From NCBI RefSeq assembly GCF_000025985.1, contig NC_003228.3, forward strand, positions 1,612,001-1,676,000: a stretch of DNA of 64,000 nucleotides. Reading direction: 5' to 3'. Position 1 is the first letter of the stretch. Every line of letters starts with the position of its first letter. The position numbers and the translations under genes are program-made. The DNA comes from Bacteroides fragilis NCTC 9343. Its GTDB lineage: Bacteria; Bacteroidota; Bacteroidia; Bacteroidales; Bacteroidaceae. The notes under the pieces are model-generated. The model was not told where the DNA came from and did not search any database. It saw only the letters and a program-made list of their open reading frames with translations. Shown here piece after piece: positions 1-9,090 of the stretch.

Positions 1-1797
1 AATTTCTGCTTCAACCAGTTCGCCCTGAGGACGTTCGAACCAGGGAGAAGAAGGGAGCAGGTTGAATACATCGAACAGGACAGGGCCTGCCGTACGGGCA
101 CCAACCAACCCGGGTTTTCCCTCACCCGTAGCATTCCCTACCCATACACCCACTGCATATTTAGGAGTTACACCCACTGCCCAGGCATCCCGGAAACCAT
201 AACTGGTACCGGTTTTCCAGGCAATGGTTTGCATGGAAGGAATGGTACGCCAGTCTATTTCTTCCGGTCGGTTCACTTCTTTTATTGCATCAAAAGTCTG
301 CCAGACGGCTCCGGATTGGAACGATGGACGATGAACGGAGGTGGAATCCGACAGGAGGAGTGTACACGGGAATTGAGGTAACCGGTTGAGGCTGCGTCCC
401 ATGTTGGCATAGGCCGAAGTGATATCCCATAACGTGGCTTCTGCACCTCCCAGAATCAGAGAAAGTCCGTAATGGCTTGAGGGACGGTTCAGGGTAGTCA
501 GTCCGATTTGTTTCAGGAAACTGTGGAACTTAGGTACCCCGTAACGTTGCAGCATTGTTACCGAAGGTATGTTAAGAGAGCGTGCAATGGCTTCCGAGGC
601 CGGTACGGCTCCTTCAAATTGCAGATTAAAATTTTGTGGAGTGAACCCATTGATGTTGACGGGAATGTCCGGCAACAAAGTATTTGGGAGAATTTCTCCT
701 TCTTGTAGCATGGCATAATAAAGAAAAGGCTTGAGAATACTGCCGGTACTCCGTGGCGACCGGATGACATCTACTTGGTTGCCGCTCTGCTCTTTGTCGA
801 AATGTACATTGCCACAATAGGCTATCGCCTGATTCGTCCGGATGTCAATCACAAGAATCGCCAGATTACGGATGTCACTCCGTTTGAATTCACTGTTCCA
901 TCGTTCTACCAAACTTTCAATTTGAGTCTGTATACCTCTGTCGATGGTCGATACGGAGTATTTTCCATTTCGGGTTTGATAGAAATAGTCTGTCAGGTGA
1001 GGCGCTATGTGTGGAAGAGGTAAAGGTTCCTGCGGAAGTGGTTCACTGATGGCCAGTTCATATGTCGAAGTATCCAAAATTCCTTTTTTATGCAGGTGTG
1101 TCAATAGTCGGTTCCGTTTATCGAGGAGTGCTTGCCGACTTTTCGAAAGATGGATCATGGCGGGTGAGTTGGGGAGTACAGCCAACATGGCCGATTCTGC
1201 CCATGATAGTTCTTCAGCCGAATGTCCGAAGTATCGCCAGGCGGCCGCATCCAGTCCTACTACGTTTCCTCCGAAGGGGGCATGTGAAATGTAAAGTGAC
1301 AGTATCTCTTTCTTAGATTTACGAAATTCCAAACGGGTGGCCCATACCATTTCAATCAGCTTTTCCTTGAATGTACGCGGCTTGTTCCGAGCCAACCGAA
1401 TGGTCTGCATGGTAAGGGTACTTCCTCCGCTGACGATACGTTTGTGCTTGAGGTTTTGAACTACGGCTCTGCCTATTGCCAAAGGATTGACTCCCCAATG
1501 ATGGTAGAACTGGCGATCCTCGAATTCAATCAGGCAAGTGGCAACTTTCTCGGGAATATTGTCGCGCGGGGGAAAACGCCATTGTCCATCCGTGGCGATA
1601 CGGGCACCGAGAAGTTCACCGTTCCGGTCTGTTACGACGGTAGAATAAGGGGAGGTGAATAATTGGCTGGGAAGGCAAAATATATACAGGACAAGAAGGA
1701 GGAAAAGGGCAGGTTTCCACCAACTTTTGATACTTATCTTCCACCCCCTCCCTTGAAAGGAGGGGGGAAGATTGTGTGGCTTAAGAATCTGATTCAT
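1..1797 (-). CDS. pbpC: Penicillin-binding protein 1C, 3' end outside the window
   Basis: Bifunctional peptidoglycan glycosyltransferase/transpeptidase of the PBP1C class, acting on the outer face of the inner membrane. The 599 residues present start with a short cytoplasmic tail and a membrane anchor (about residues 27-45). A GT51 domain follows, with the EDRQFYHHWG motif near residue 95 and GGSTLTMQ after it. The transpeptidase domain has its nucleophile in STGSILKPF (Ser about 353) and KTGTS near residue 527. Family members run to roughly 770-800 residues, so the C-terminal domain is off the left edge. The ATG is 8 bases past the stop of the alpha-2-macroglobulin gene, so the two are probably co-transcribed; the same pairing is known in enterobacteria (pbpC-yfhM). 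The N-terminal tail is partly encoded by a G/C-rich palindrome. Confidence 0.93.
   Translation of the reverse strand, partial: MNQILKPHNLPPSFQGRGWKISIKSWWKPALFLLLVLYIFCLPSQLFTSPYSTVVTDRNGELLGARIATDGQWRFPPRDNIPEKVATCLIEFEDRQFYHHWGVNPLAIGRAVVQNLKHKRIVSGGSTLTMQTIRLARNKPRTFKEKLIEMVWATRLEFRKSKKEILSLYISHAPFGGNVVGLDAAAWRYFGHSAEELSWAESAMLAVLPNSPAMIHLSKSRQALLDKRNRLLTHLHKKGILDTSTYELAISEPLPQEPLPLPHIAPHLTDYFYQTRNGKYSVSTIDRGIQTQIESLVERWNSEFKRSDIRNLAILVIDIRTNQAIAYCGNVHFDKEQSGNQVDVIRSPRSTGSILKPFLYYAMLQEGEILPNTLLPDIPVNINGFTPQNFNLQFEGAVPASEAIARSLNIPSVTMLQRYGVPKFHSFLKQIGLTTLNRPSSHYGLSLILGGAEATLWDITSAYANMGRSLNRLPQFPCTLLLSDSTSVHRPSFQSGAVWQTFDAIKEVNRPEEIDWRTIPSMQTIAWKTGTSYGFRDAWAVGVTPKYAVGVWVGNATGEGKPGLVGARTAGPVLFDVFNLLPSSPWFERPQGELVEAEI
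1744..1766. repeat. G/C-rich near-palindrome inside the pbpC start region
   Basis: Two 11-base arms, CCCCCTCCCTT and AAAGGAGGGGG, face each other across one base with a single mismatch. They encode the Pro/Gly-rich stretch of the cytoplasmic tail just ahead of the PBP1C membrane anchor. Such palindromes occur widely between genes in Bacteroidetes; here one lies in coding sequence. Confidence 0.6.
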
Positions 1798-1805
1798 CAG
1801 TTTTC

Positions 1806-4800
1806 TTATTCGATGCTTTGTCTGACAACTTTAGTTCTGCCTGCCTGTGTCCTTGCCTGTACATTGGCATCATACATCGCTTCACACTGGATGGCCGGCA
1901 TGACAAAGTCACCGGAATACGTTGCCTGCAACCGGACGGTAAATGTTTTGGCTTGTCCCTGTTGCAAATTAAAGTAAGTCAGTATCCGGTCATCGCGGAT
2001 ATCCTGATAGCTATAAGGAGCAGAAGTGCTAATCTGTCCTGTCATTCGTTCATTGAAAATCTCCCATCCGGCAGGGATGATGTGTGTTAATGCCAGATTT
2101 GTATAATCGGTTGTACCGCTGGTATTGGCAACAGTTACCACTGCCATAAAATTTGTTCCTTGATGCAGAGAATGCGTATCTATCGGTGAACCGTTATTAT
2201 CAACGTACTTTACACTTATCCGCAGGTTATTGGCTATCGGAGGCAGTGTGTCGTTCAGTAATTGGGTCCGTGTGATCAGGTCTGCATTCAAAGCTCCTTT
2301 TCCATTGTTTTTCAGAATTACCTTTCCTTCACGTGATGAAGTGGAAATAAGTGTCTCGTATACTGCTTTTGCTGATTTTACTGCCGGTTGCTGTTTTCCG
2401 TTCAGTGTCCAACTGAAATCCAATGTGCCGGACAACTTTTCTGCCAGACGTCCCATTGCCATCAGTGAGAAAGCGGTGGACTGTGTACTGAACCACGTCT
2501 CTCTTGTCAGATTATGTGAAACGATTTTAGCTTGTTCCATGGCTTCGCGCTGACGATTCATTAGCAATAGCGTTTCAAGTATCATTGCTTCGTCCCGGTC
2601 GGATGAACCATATACATAATTATTCGATGAATAGGGTTCTACAGTCGTTTTTGCACTGAATACCAGTTCGCCGGCTGCTTTTTCTTTACCGTTGAGTGCA
2701 TAAGCGGCTGCCAAACGCCATTTGGCTTGTTGCGAAAGTGTAGGCAGTTCTTTCATGCGGTTCATTGCTCCATGTTCTGGTGCTCCGGCCATGGCCAATG
2801 TATAGAGGCGGAAGGCCTGCTGGAAATCTGCCTGCCAATACCACCAGCTCTGTTCTTGGGCAACGGGTTGCCAGTTTTGGGCTGCTGCCCGTTGGAAACG
2901 TTTCCATTTGTTCAGTACATTACTGTTTACTGCATAACCCTTTTCTTGTGCCAGTACCAGGAACATACCGGCATAGGAGGTGATCCACTCGTCTGCCGAG
3001 GCATTTCCGGGCCAATAAACGAAACCTCCGTTCGGTAGCTGGCGTCCGTATAACTGACGGATAGCTTCCTGTACATTGACTTTTATCTTTTCCGATTCTT
3101 CGTTGTCTACTGTTTTGAACTGGCTGATAAATAGCAAAGGGAGAGCTTTAGAGGTTAATTGTTCCGTACAGTTGTGCTGATAATTGTAGAGAAAGTCAAA
3201 ACGGCGGCTGATGTCGACAGACGGAATACGTGAGACTTCGAGCTGTATACTGTTTCCTTCCGAGCCACTGCTTAACTGATAATTGAGTTCTTCGCTCTTT
3301 CCGGTTTCCACCCATTGGCTTTCACGCAGGGTGACCACCGGATTCGGATTACGAACCTCTATCTCAATGGTCTCTTTGGTGTTTTGTCCGTTTCCGTTGG
3401 CAGTAAGATGAATGGTGGCTTTTCCGGTTTTCGTACCTGTCTTTAACTTGAAAAAGATCAGGCGGTCACCCGTTTGAGTGAAGGTAAGCGTTTGTTGCTT
3501 GTTACCTGTCACTTGTGTTCCTGCACCGGAAGCTTGTATGGATACGTTGACGTTCTTTACATTGTTTTCCAATGCAAATACGTTGACTGGTACTTCAATC
3601 TCTTCATTGGTGCTCAAAACTCGTGGCAATGTTGAAAGAATCATCAAAGGGGTACGTACCGGAACTGTCTTTTCGGCATTTCCGTATGCTCCGTCCTGAC
3701 CTGCTACTACCATAGCACGGACAGAACCTACATACATGGGTAAAGTGATTTGGTGCGTACGGCTTTTCCCCTTACCGATACTGAAAGGACCGATAAATTT
3801 CACAACAGGTTTGAAGCGGTTCGCTTTTGGGTCCGATGGCTTCAGTGTCTCGTCACCACCTGTGCTGAACATTGATCCATAGCTTCCTGCCGTGGCTCCT
3901 AATACATCGTCGTACATATCCCACGTACGGATTCCCAATGCTTCGCGGGCATAAAAATTATTCCAGGGATCCGGTGTCTTGAAATTGGTCAAGTCTAATA
4001 GACCGTCATCTACAATGGCAAGTGTATATGTCATCGGCCTGCCATGCTTCTCGTTTATGGTAAGGTTGAATGCCTGTTCGGGACGAAGTACTTCCGGCAT
4101 CTTGATTTGCGGTTCAAGAACGGTTTGCTTGTCGGTCACGAATACCGGCATAATGCCGTACATCCGGATAGGAAGATCGTTCACCGTCTGTGCATGGGGC
4201 TGTAGCAAGCTGATATGGAGATAAACATTCGGAGCCATTTCAGGGGTTACCTTAAATTGATATTTAGTGTCTTCTTTCCCTGATACCTCGATCCATTCCC
4301 GTTGAATTACAGACGAACCGTTTTCGAGTGTAACCAGGGCCCTTCCACCGGCAGATGCCGGTAATATGGCTGTTACGGTTTCTCCCGGTTCGTAAGAGTC
4401 TTTGTCAATGGAAAAAGATAACATTTTGATGCCACTCGGGTCACTCTTATTAGAACGCCCTCGCCAGTCAGGCCAGTCCACGTAGATGGTACCTCCTGTA
4501 GCATGTCCGCTTTCACGGTCTTTGACGTAAACCAAATAGCGTCCCCAATCCGGATAATTCACTTTGAAACTGAATTGTCCTTTGCCGCCTGTTGTGTTGA
4601 GTCTTCCCGTAGCTACGGGGGTGATGGAACTGCTGTTGATGTATGTTTCAAATGATTCGTTGTCGTTTTCCCACCACCAACTCCAACTGATGCGGTATAT
4701 TTTGTATTCCAGACCGGAACGATTTATCGGCTTTCCGTCGGAGTTGACCGTTACGATATCAAAAATATGCTCTTTGTCTGTTTCGATATATCTGCCTTGT

Positions 4801-7400
4801 GGCTGGTTCAGATTGATACCCACGTATGACGGGAAAGGAGAGTAGGGAACTGACAGAGTCTGGATACTGGCATCTCCGCCCGGTTCGAATACCTGAGTCG
4901 TGATATTGGCACGAAGCATTCCCGGAGCATTCTCAGAGGTCGGAAGTTTCAGCATGAACCCGGTATTACCATTTTCATCCAGGGTACCGTTGAAAATATC
5001 GGTTCTTATTGATGTGAATTCTGTTGCCGGATTATTAAAGATGTATGTCTCGTAGTTCTTGAATTGTGTATTGACTTTCGACAGAGACATTTCGACTTTT
5101 GCTTTCAGACGCGATGCCGTTGCTCCGGTCAGCCAAGCTGATGAAAGATGTGCTTGTACTTCTTTATCCGCAGCTTTCAGAATCTCTCCGGGCAGTTTCA
5201 GGTTTATTTTCAGACGGTTCGGCTTTATGGTCTCCACACGGAGTGATTTGTGGAAAGCGGTACCTCCTACTTTTACATAAGCGTTCCATAATCCGGTGGG
5301 ATCTTCCGGTTGTGTCGGGACCTTGAATGCATAGAAACCATTCAGCCCATTGGTTGAAATTTGTTTACTGTAAAATTGTCCTCTTGGATTGTAAAGCTCC
5401 AAAGTTACGGGATGTTTATCCGGAATACGTTTGTTACGGTCCTCCAGAACAAACGAGATATGCAAGGTGTCTCCTGGTCGCCATACACCTCTTTCACCGT
5501 ATACAAATCCTTTCAAGCCTTTTTGGATGTCTTTGCCGCCTACATCAAAACGACTGGTAGACTGCTCTTCTCCATCGGCTACTTTTACATAAGCTTTCTG
5601 TTTTTCCGATTCTGCCACTACAATAAAAGGTGTTCCTTTCGTTTCTATTATTGCAAAACCTTCCGCATCTGTCAATGCTTCTCCGATAGGCTGTAACTGG
5701 AAGTTGTAGACAATGACTTTAGCTTTTTCTACCGGTTTGGTGTCCAGAATATTGCTTACGGCTATCCAAAGTTTGTTCATCGAATTACGTTTTACGATCA
5801 TACCTATGTTGGAAGCCAGTACGTTACAAGCTGCTATCCGGTCGGACGTCATATAATAGGACGGATGGCAGGGATTATCCCGTTCATCCCATCGATATTG
5901 GCTCCAGTCGGCATTTTCATTCCCGCTGAAGTAATAATATGTTTCCGGTTTGTCCCAGACGGCTTCATCTTCTTCCGAAAGGATATCAGATTTGACCTTG
6001 GTCAGAGATTCGGTTTCTTCGGAAAATTGCATTTTCGGATTCTCACCACTGCCGCAAGGATAAGCCGAATATTCCTGCTTGAAGGATAGGATAACACGAT
6101 AAATAGCACCCGGTTCCTGATGAATCAGGCCTGCCAGGTCGATGGAATAGTTTTCCCATTTATGGAGATCTTTTGAAGGATCTTTACCCAAAAACAGTGT
6201 CTTTTTATAAACCAGTCTTCCCGATCGTCTTAGTTCGTTGGCCGAGGACAGTGAGTTATTTTGCATAAACATTAGCACATTGTTCTCAAAAATGCGGATA
6301 ACCCGTAGGTCTACAGCATACAGACTGACAGCCCGGAAAGGAATTACAAGATTTTTTGAATCGGGAATGATGGCACCTGCAGAAGATATTTCGACTTGAG
6401 GTTTCAGGTTCAGTTCGCTGAAAGAGATAGAATGGGAACCGCCCAATGCTTTGCCTTGATTGTTTTTCACTCCTTCATGTATTTTCAGGGTCAGTTTACT
6501 GAGATGACCGGCTTCAAAATAAACATTTACCTTATTATCCGTAATCTGGAAAATATAGGATGGAATCTCGGGTATTTCGATTAGACCTTTTAAATCCTGA
6601 GTATCAGAAACCGGATCAGAGAAGACGATTTGTATCCCGTTCTCAGGCTGACTGATACGTTCGGCGGAAAGGAAACGGAAGCTGTCTTTGGCAGGAATCG
6701 TAATGGACTCACTTTGTTTCCTGTCCATTCCGACAGGTTCCCCGTCTGCTGTAATTTTAAGATCGTAATCCTGTTCTTTTCTTTGGATATTACTGATAAT
6801 GAAACTATATTCTAATGGATTAGATGTGGATCCTATGGTGATTGTAGAGGTACCGTTAGTGGAAAGTATTTTTTCAACTTGTTCTTTAGTCATTTTATCA
6901 CTAAAACGGATTTCTCCCTTTACGGTTACCTTATCGGGTGAAGAAGAGGCTATTTCCAATGGAGCGGTATGCAGTGTGAAATTACTTTCTTGTACCCGGA
7001 AAGAGAAATCGAAAACTTTCAATTTGCTATCCACTTCGACAAAATCGCCTAGTTGGAACGAGCCTTGATATAACTTGCCCGGCTTTAGTTCTCCTTCTTC
7101 CGGAAGAAATTCGATGGTGTTATTACTCACCCAATAAGCTTTGCCTTTTAACGATGGAGTAAAACTGAACGGACAGTCTTTCAGTTCATTGTTAAGGTCT
7201 ACCATTGGTTGATCTTGAGTCAGTTCGATTCGTATGGGAGAAGATTGAGAAATGACTCCACCTGTATAAGCATTGACATAAGGAGCATATTCCGATGACG
7301 GAATAATTTCTTTTGCGCTGCGTGTGCAAGCGAACAGTCCTGCGATAATTACTGTAAGAACACAGGAGAATAGAATTAAAAGATTCTTTTTTCCTTTCAT
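1806..7400 (-). CDS. Bacterial alpha-2-macroglobulin family lipoprotein
   Basis: A 1,864-residue protease-trapping envelope protein. It begins with a signal peptide ending in the lipobox LFAC (Cys25), so it is a lipoprotein, probably periplasm-facing. The MG2-type and bait-region-bearing middle is followed by the thioester region, where HNCTEQLTSKA (Cys about 1408) keeps the C-x-E-Q thioester motif; an alpha-toroid and a C-terminal macroglobulin domain follow. In this family the thioester captures proteases that attack the cell, and the partner PBP1C is thought to repair the wall. The length (about 1,650 in E. coli) fits the longer Bacteroidetes form. The 190-base upstream leader is preceded by a TAnnTTTG box. 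pbpC follows after 8 bases, consistent with a two-gene operon. Confidence 0.9.
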   Translation of the reverse strand: MKGKKNLLILFSCVLTVIIAGLFACTRSAKEIIPSSEYAPYVNAYTGGVISQSSPIRIELTQDQPMVDLNNELKDCPFSFTPSLKGKAYWVSNNTIEFLPEEGELKPGKLYQGSFQLGDFVEVDSKLKVFDFSFRVQESNFTLHTAPLEIASSSPDKVTVKGEIRFSDKMTKEQVEKILSTNGTSTITIGSTSNPLEYSFIISNIQRKEQDYDLKITADGEPVGMDRKQSESITIPAKDSFRFLSAERISQPENGIQIVFSDPVSDTQDLKGLIEIPEIPSYIFQITDNKVNVYFEAGHLSKLTLKIHEGVKNNQGKALGGSHSISFSELNLKPQVEISSAGAIIPDSKNLVIPFRAVSLYAVDLRVIRIFENNVLMFMQNNSLSSANELRRSGRLVYKKTLFLGKDPSKDLHKWENYSIDLAGLIHQEPGAIYRVILSFKQEYSAYPCGSGENPKMQFSEETESLTKVKSDILSEEDEAVWDKPETYYYFSGNENADWSQYRWDERDNPCHPSYYMTSDRIAACNVLASNIGMIVKRNSMNKLWIAVSNILDTKPVEKAKVIVYNFQLQPIGEALTDAEGFAIIETKGTPFIVVAESEKQKAYVKVADGEEQSTSRFDVGGKDIQKGLKGFVYGERGVWRPGDTLHISFVLEDRNKRIPDKHPVTLELYNPRGQFYSKQISTNGLNGFYAFKVPTQPEDPTGLWNAYVKVGGTAFHKSLRVETIKPNRLKINLKLPGEILKAADKEVQAHLSSAWLTGATASRLKAKVEMSLSKVNTQFKNYETYIFNNPATEFTSIRTDIFNGTLDENGNTGFMLKLPTSENAPGMLRANITTQVFEPGGDASIQTLSVPYSPFPSYVGINLNQPQGRYIETDKEHIFDIVTVNSDGKPINRSGLEYKIYRISWSWWWENDNESFETYINSSSITPVATGRLNTTGGKGQFSFKVNYPDWGRYLVYVKDRESGHATGGTIYVDWPDWRGRSNKSDPSGIKMLSFSIDKDSYEPGETVTAILPASAGGRALVTLENGSSVIQREWIEVSGKEDTKYQFKVTPEMAPNVYLHISLLQPHAQTVNDLPIRMYGIMPVFVTDKQTVLEPQIKMPEVLRPEQAFNLTINEKHGRPMTYTLAIVDDGLLDLTNFKTPDPWNNFYAREALGIRTWDMYDDVLGATAGSYGSMFSTGGDETLKPSDPKANRFKPVVKFIGPFSIGKGKSRTHQITLPMYVGSVRAMVVAGQDGAYGNAEKTVPVRTPLMILSTLPRVLSTNEEIEVPVNVFALENNVKNVNVSIQASGAGTQVTGNKQQTLTFTQTGDRLIFFKLKTGTKTGKATIHLTANGNGQNTKETIEIEVRNPNPVVTLRESQWVETGKSEELNYQLSSGSEGNSIQLEVSRIPSVDISRRFDFLYNYQHNCTEQLTSKALPLLFISQFKTVDNEESEKIKVNVQEAIRQLYGRQLPNGGFVYWPGNASADEWITSYAGMFLVLAQEKGYAVNSNVLNKWKRFQRAAAQNWQPVAQEQSWWYWQADFQQAFRLYTLAMAGAPEHGAMNRMKELPTLSQQAKWRLAAAYALNGKEKAAGELVFSAKTTVEPYSSNNYVYGSSDRDEAMILETLLLMNRQREAMEQAKIVSHNLTRETWFSTQSTAFSLMAMGRLAEKLSGTLDFSWTLNGKQQPAVKSAKAVYETLISTSSREGKVILKNNGKGALNADLITRTQLLNDTLPPIANNLRISVKYVDNNGSPIDTHSLHQGTNFMAVVTVANTSGTTDYTNLALTHIIPAGWEIFNERMTGQISTSAPYSYQDIRDDRILTYFNLQQGQAKTFTVRLQATYSGDFVMPAIQCEAMYDANVQARTQAGRTKVVRQSIE

Positions 7401-7589
7401 AGCAAATAAGCGTTTAGTTTATTATTATTTTGTCAACCAATGATTTATATTTCTTTACTCTGTACTGAATTTCACTTTAGGCTTTAACCAGCTTCCATCT
7501 GTCAGTCAAATCGCAGATATTATTACATCTGTATCTCTATCGGAAGTTTACAGGCCAGATCAATCATATATTTTCAAGGTTTATATTCA

Positions 7590-7597
7590 CAAAGATA
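7590..7597 (-). promoter_or_regulatory. Candidate -7 box for the alpha-2-macroglobulin/pbpC operon
   Basis: The minus strand reads TATCTTTG, the Bacteroides -7 consensus TAnnTTTG, about 190 bases before the ATG. No good TTTG -33 box lies at the usual distance, so this is a weak call. The 258-base gap (7401-7658) shows nothing else clear. Confidence 0.4.
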
Positions 7598-7658
7598 CAA
7601 TTTATCCTATAAAGAGTTTACTATTTGCACCCTCAAATTTATGCTTCGTATCTTTAGG

Positions 7659-8966
7659 TTATTCCTCAATAAAATCTGAATGTTCGGAAACGATTCGGAC
7701 TATTATTACCCGCTTTGTGTTCTCGTTTACCTTAAATCGGTTATCCGTACGTTCTCCTATCAGCCAGGCTATTTGTTCTCCAAAGCATAATACCCATTGC
7801 TTTTCTTTTTCACTCAAAGAGAATTTTTTATCCGTCAGGTAGTCACTGACATGTTTTTTACCGGTCATTCCGAAAGGTATAAAAACATCTCCTGGTTTCC
7901 ACTTGCGTATCTCCCATGTTTTATTTATTTTGTCAGCATCGAAACAAGCCGTGTTTTTATCTTTTGGAATTATAAATTCAGAAGTATAATCGTACTCTTC
8001 CATAACTAACCGGAAAGGTGGCTGGGACTTTTCTGCAGTTGTATCTTCTTCGATTAATAACAGGTCACGGTCTTTTATGACTCTCCATCCTTTACCAAGG
8101 AAGGTTTTTCCTGGTTGTCCGTCGAGCGTTTGCCTTATATTATCTATTTGGGTCGTGTTGAATCCTAGCGGGTGTAATACTTCGAATAAAATGGCTTCGG
8201 GTACCGGTTCTTGCAGCAAGGCTTCTATCCGGATGCCTTCGGGGGTCAATATACGTTTACGCGCCTCCCCTATACTTTGATTGTATAAAGTTGCTGCGTC
8301 ATTCAGATAGTTGGTAGTGCGGATGATACTCTCTTTCACCGATGGATTGATCTCTTTCATCAGGGGCAATAAGTTTAAACGAATCTTATTCCGGGTATAT
8401 TCATCCAAAAGATTGGTGCTGTCCGTTACGTAATCTTGGTCGATATATTGCAGATAGGCTATTATTTCTTCGCGACTCAGGCAAAGTAAAGGGCGAACAA
8501 TGTTACCGTTTCGTGGACGAATTCCGAGTAATCCGTTGATACCCGTACCGCGAATCAGGTTCAACAATACGGTTTCTACACTGTCATCTTTATGATGCGC
8601 TGTTGCGATAACACTGGCTTCACGTTGTCTCCTAAGCGTTTCGAACCATTCATAACGTAATTCCCGGGCAGCCATCTCAATAGAAATATGTTTCTTTGCG
8701 GCGTATTGGGTTGTATCGAAATGTTCTATGTGTAAAAGAACCCCTGATTCATGGCATAATCGGCGCACAAAAGCTTCGTCTCTGTCCGATTCTTTATCCC
8801 GCAAATGGAAATTGCAGTGAGCAGCTTCGCAGGTATACCCCATTGATAGCAGGAGACGTAGCAATGCCACAGAGTCGGCCCCTCCGCTTAATGTCACCAA
8901 TACCTTGTCATTCAGACAAAACAGCTTCTCTTTTTCGATGTATTGTGCTACTCTATTTTGTATCAT
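7659..8966 (-). CDS. tilS: tRNA(Ile)-lysidine synthase TilS
   Basis: ATP-dependent enzyme that converts C34 of tRNA-Ile(CAU) to lysidine so that the tRNA reads AUA. The 435-residue protein has the PP-loop SGGADS at residues 27-32, the N-type ATP pyrophosphatase core with HCNFHLR and [13 protein letters not shown], and a C-terminal TilS substrate-binding domain (about 360-430). Length and motifs are normal, so it is expected to be active and essential. A TATCTTTG box (minus strand, 8971-8978) lies only 5 bases before the ATG, so the transcript may be almost leaderless if that box is used. Confidence 0.95.
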   Translation of the reverse strand: MIQNRVAQYIEKEKLFCLNDKVLVTLSGGADSVALLRLLLSMGYTCEAAHCNFHLRDKESDRDEAFVRRLCHESGVLLHIEHFDTTQYAAKKHISIEMAARELRYEWFETLRRQREASVIATAHHKDDSVETVLLNLIRGTGINGLLGIRPRNGNIVRPLLCLSREEIIAYLQYIDQDYVTDSTNLLDEYTRNKIRLNLLPLMKEINPSVKESIIRTTNYLNDAATLYNQSIGEARKRILTPEGIRIEALLQEPVPEAILFEVLHPLGFNTTQIDNIRQTLDGQPGKTFLGKGWRVIKDRDLLLIEEDTTAEKSQPPFRLVMEEYDYTSEFIIPKDKNTACFDADKINKTWEIRKWKPGDVFIPFGMTGKKHVSDYLTDKKFSLSEKEKQWVLCFGEQIAWLIGERTDNRFKVNENTKRVIIVRIVSEHSDFIEE

Positions 8967-9033
8967 ATTGCAAAGATAATAGTTTTGCTAATAATGATAA
9001 GAAATCTTCCTTATTTAAAAACAATCTAAATAA

Positions 9034-9065
9034 TTTGCATGCCCCAAAGTTATGAATTATCTTTG
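9034..9065 (+). promoter_or_regulatory. Bacteroides-type promoter of feoAB
   Basis: TTTG at 9034-9037, 20 bases, then TATCTTTG at 9058-9065. The predicted start of transcription is near 9072, giving a leader of about 20 bases before the feoAB ATG. Confidence 0.75.
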
Positions 9066-9090
9066 CGGAAAATTTTGAGGTACACACACT

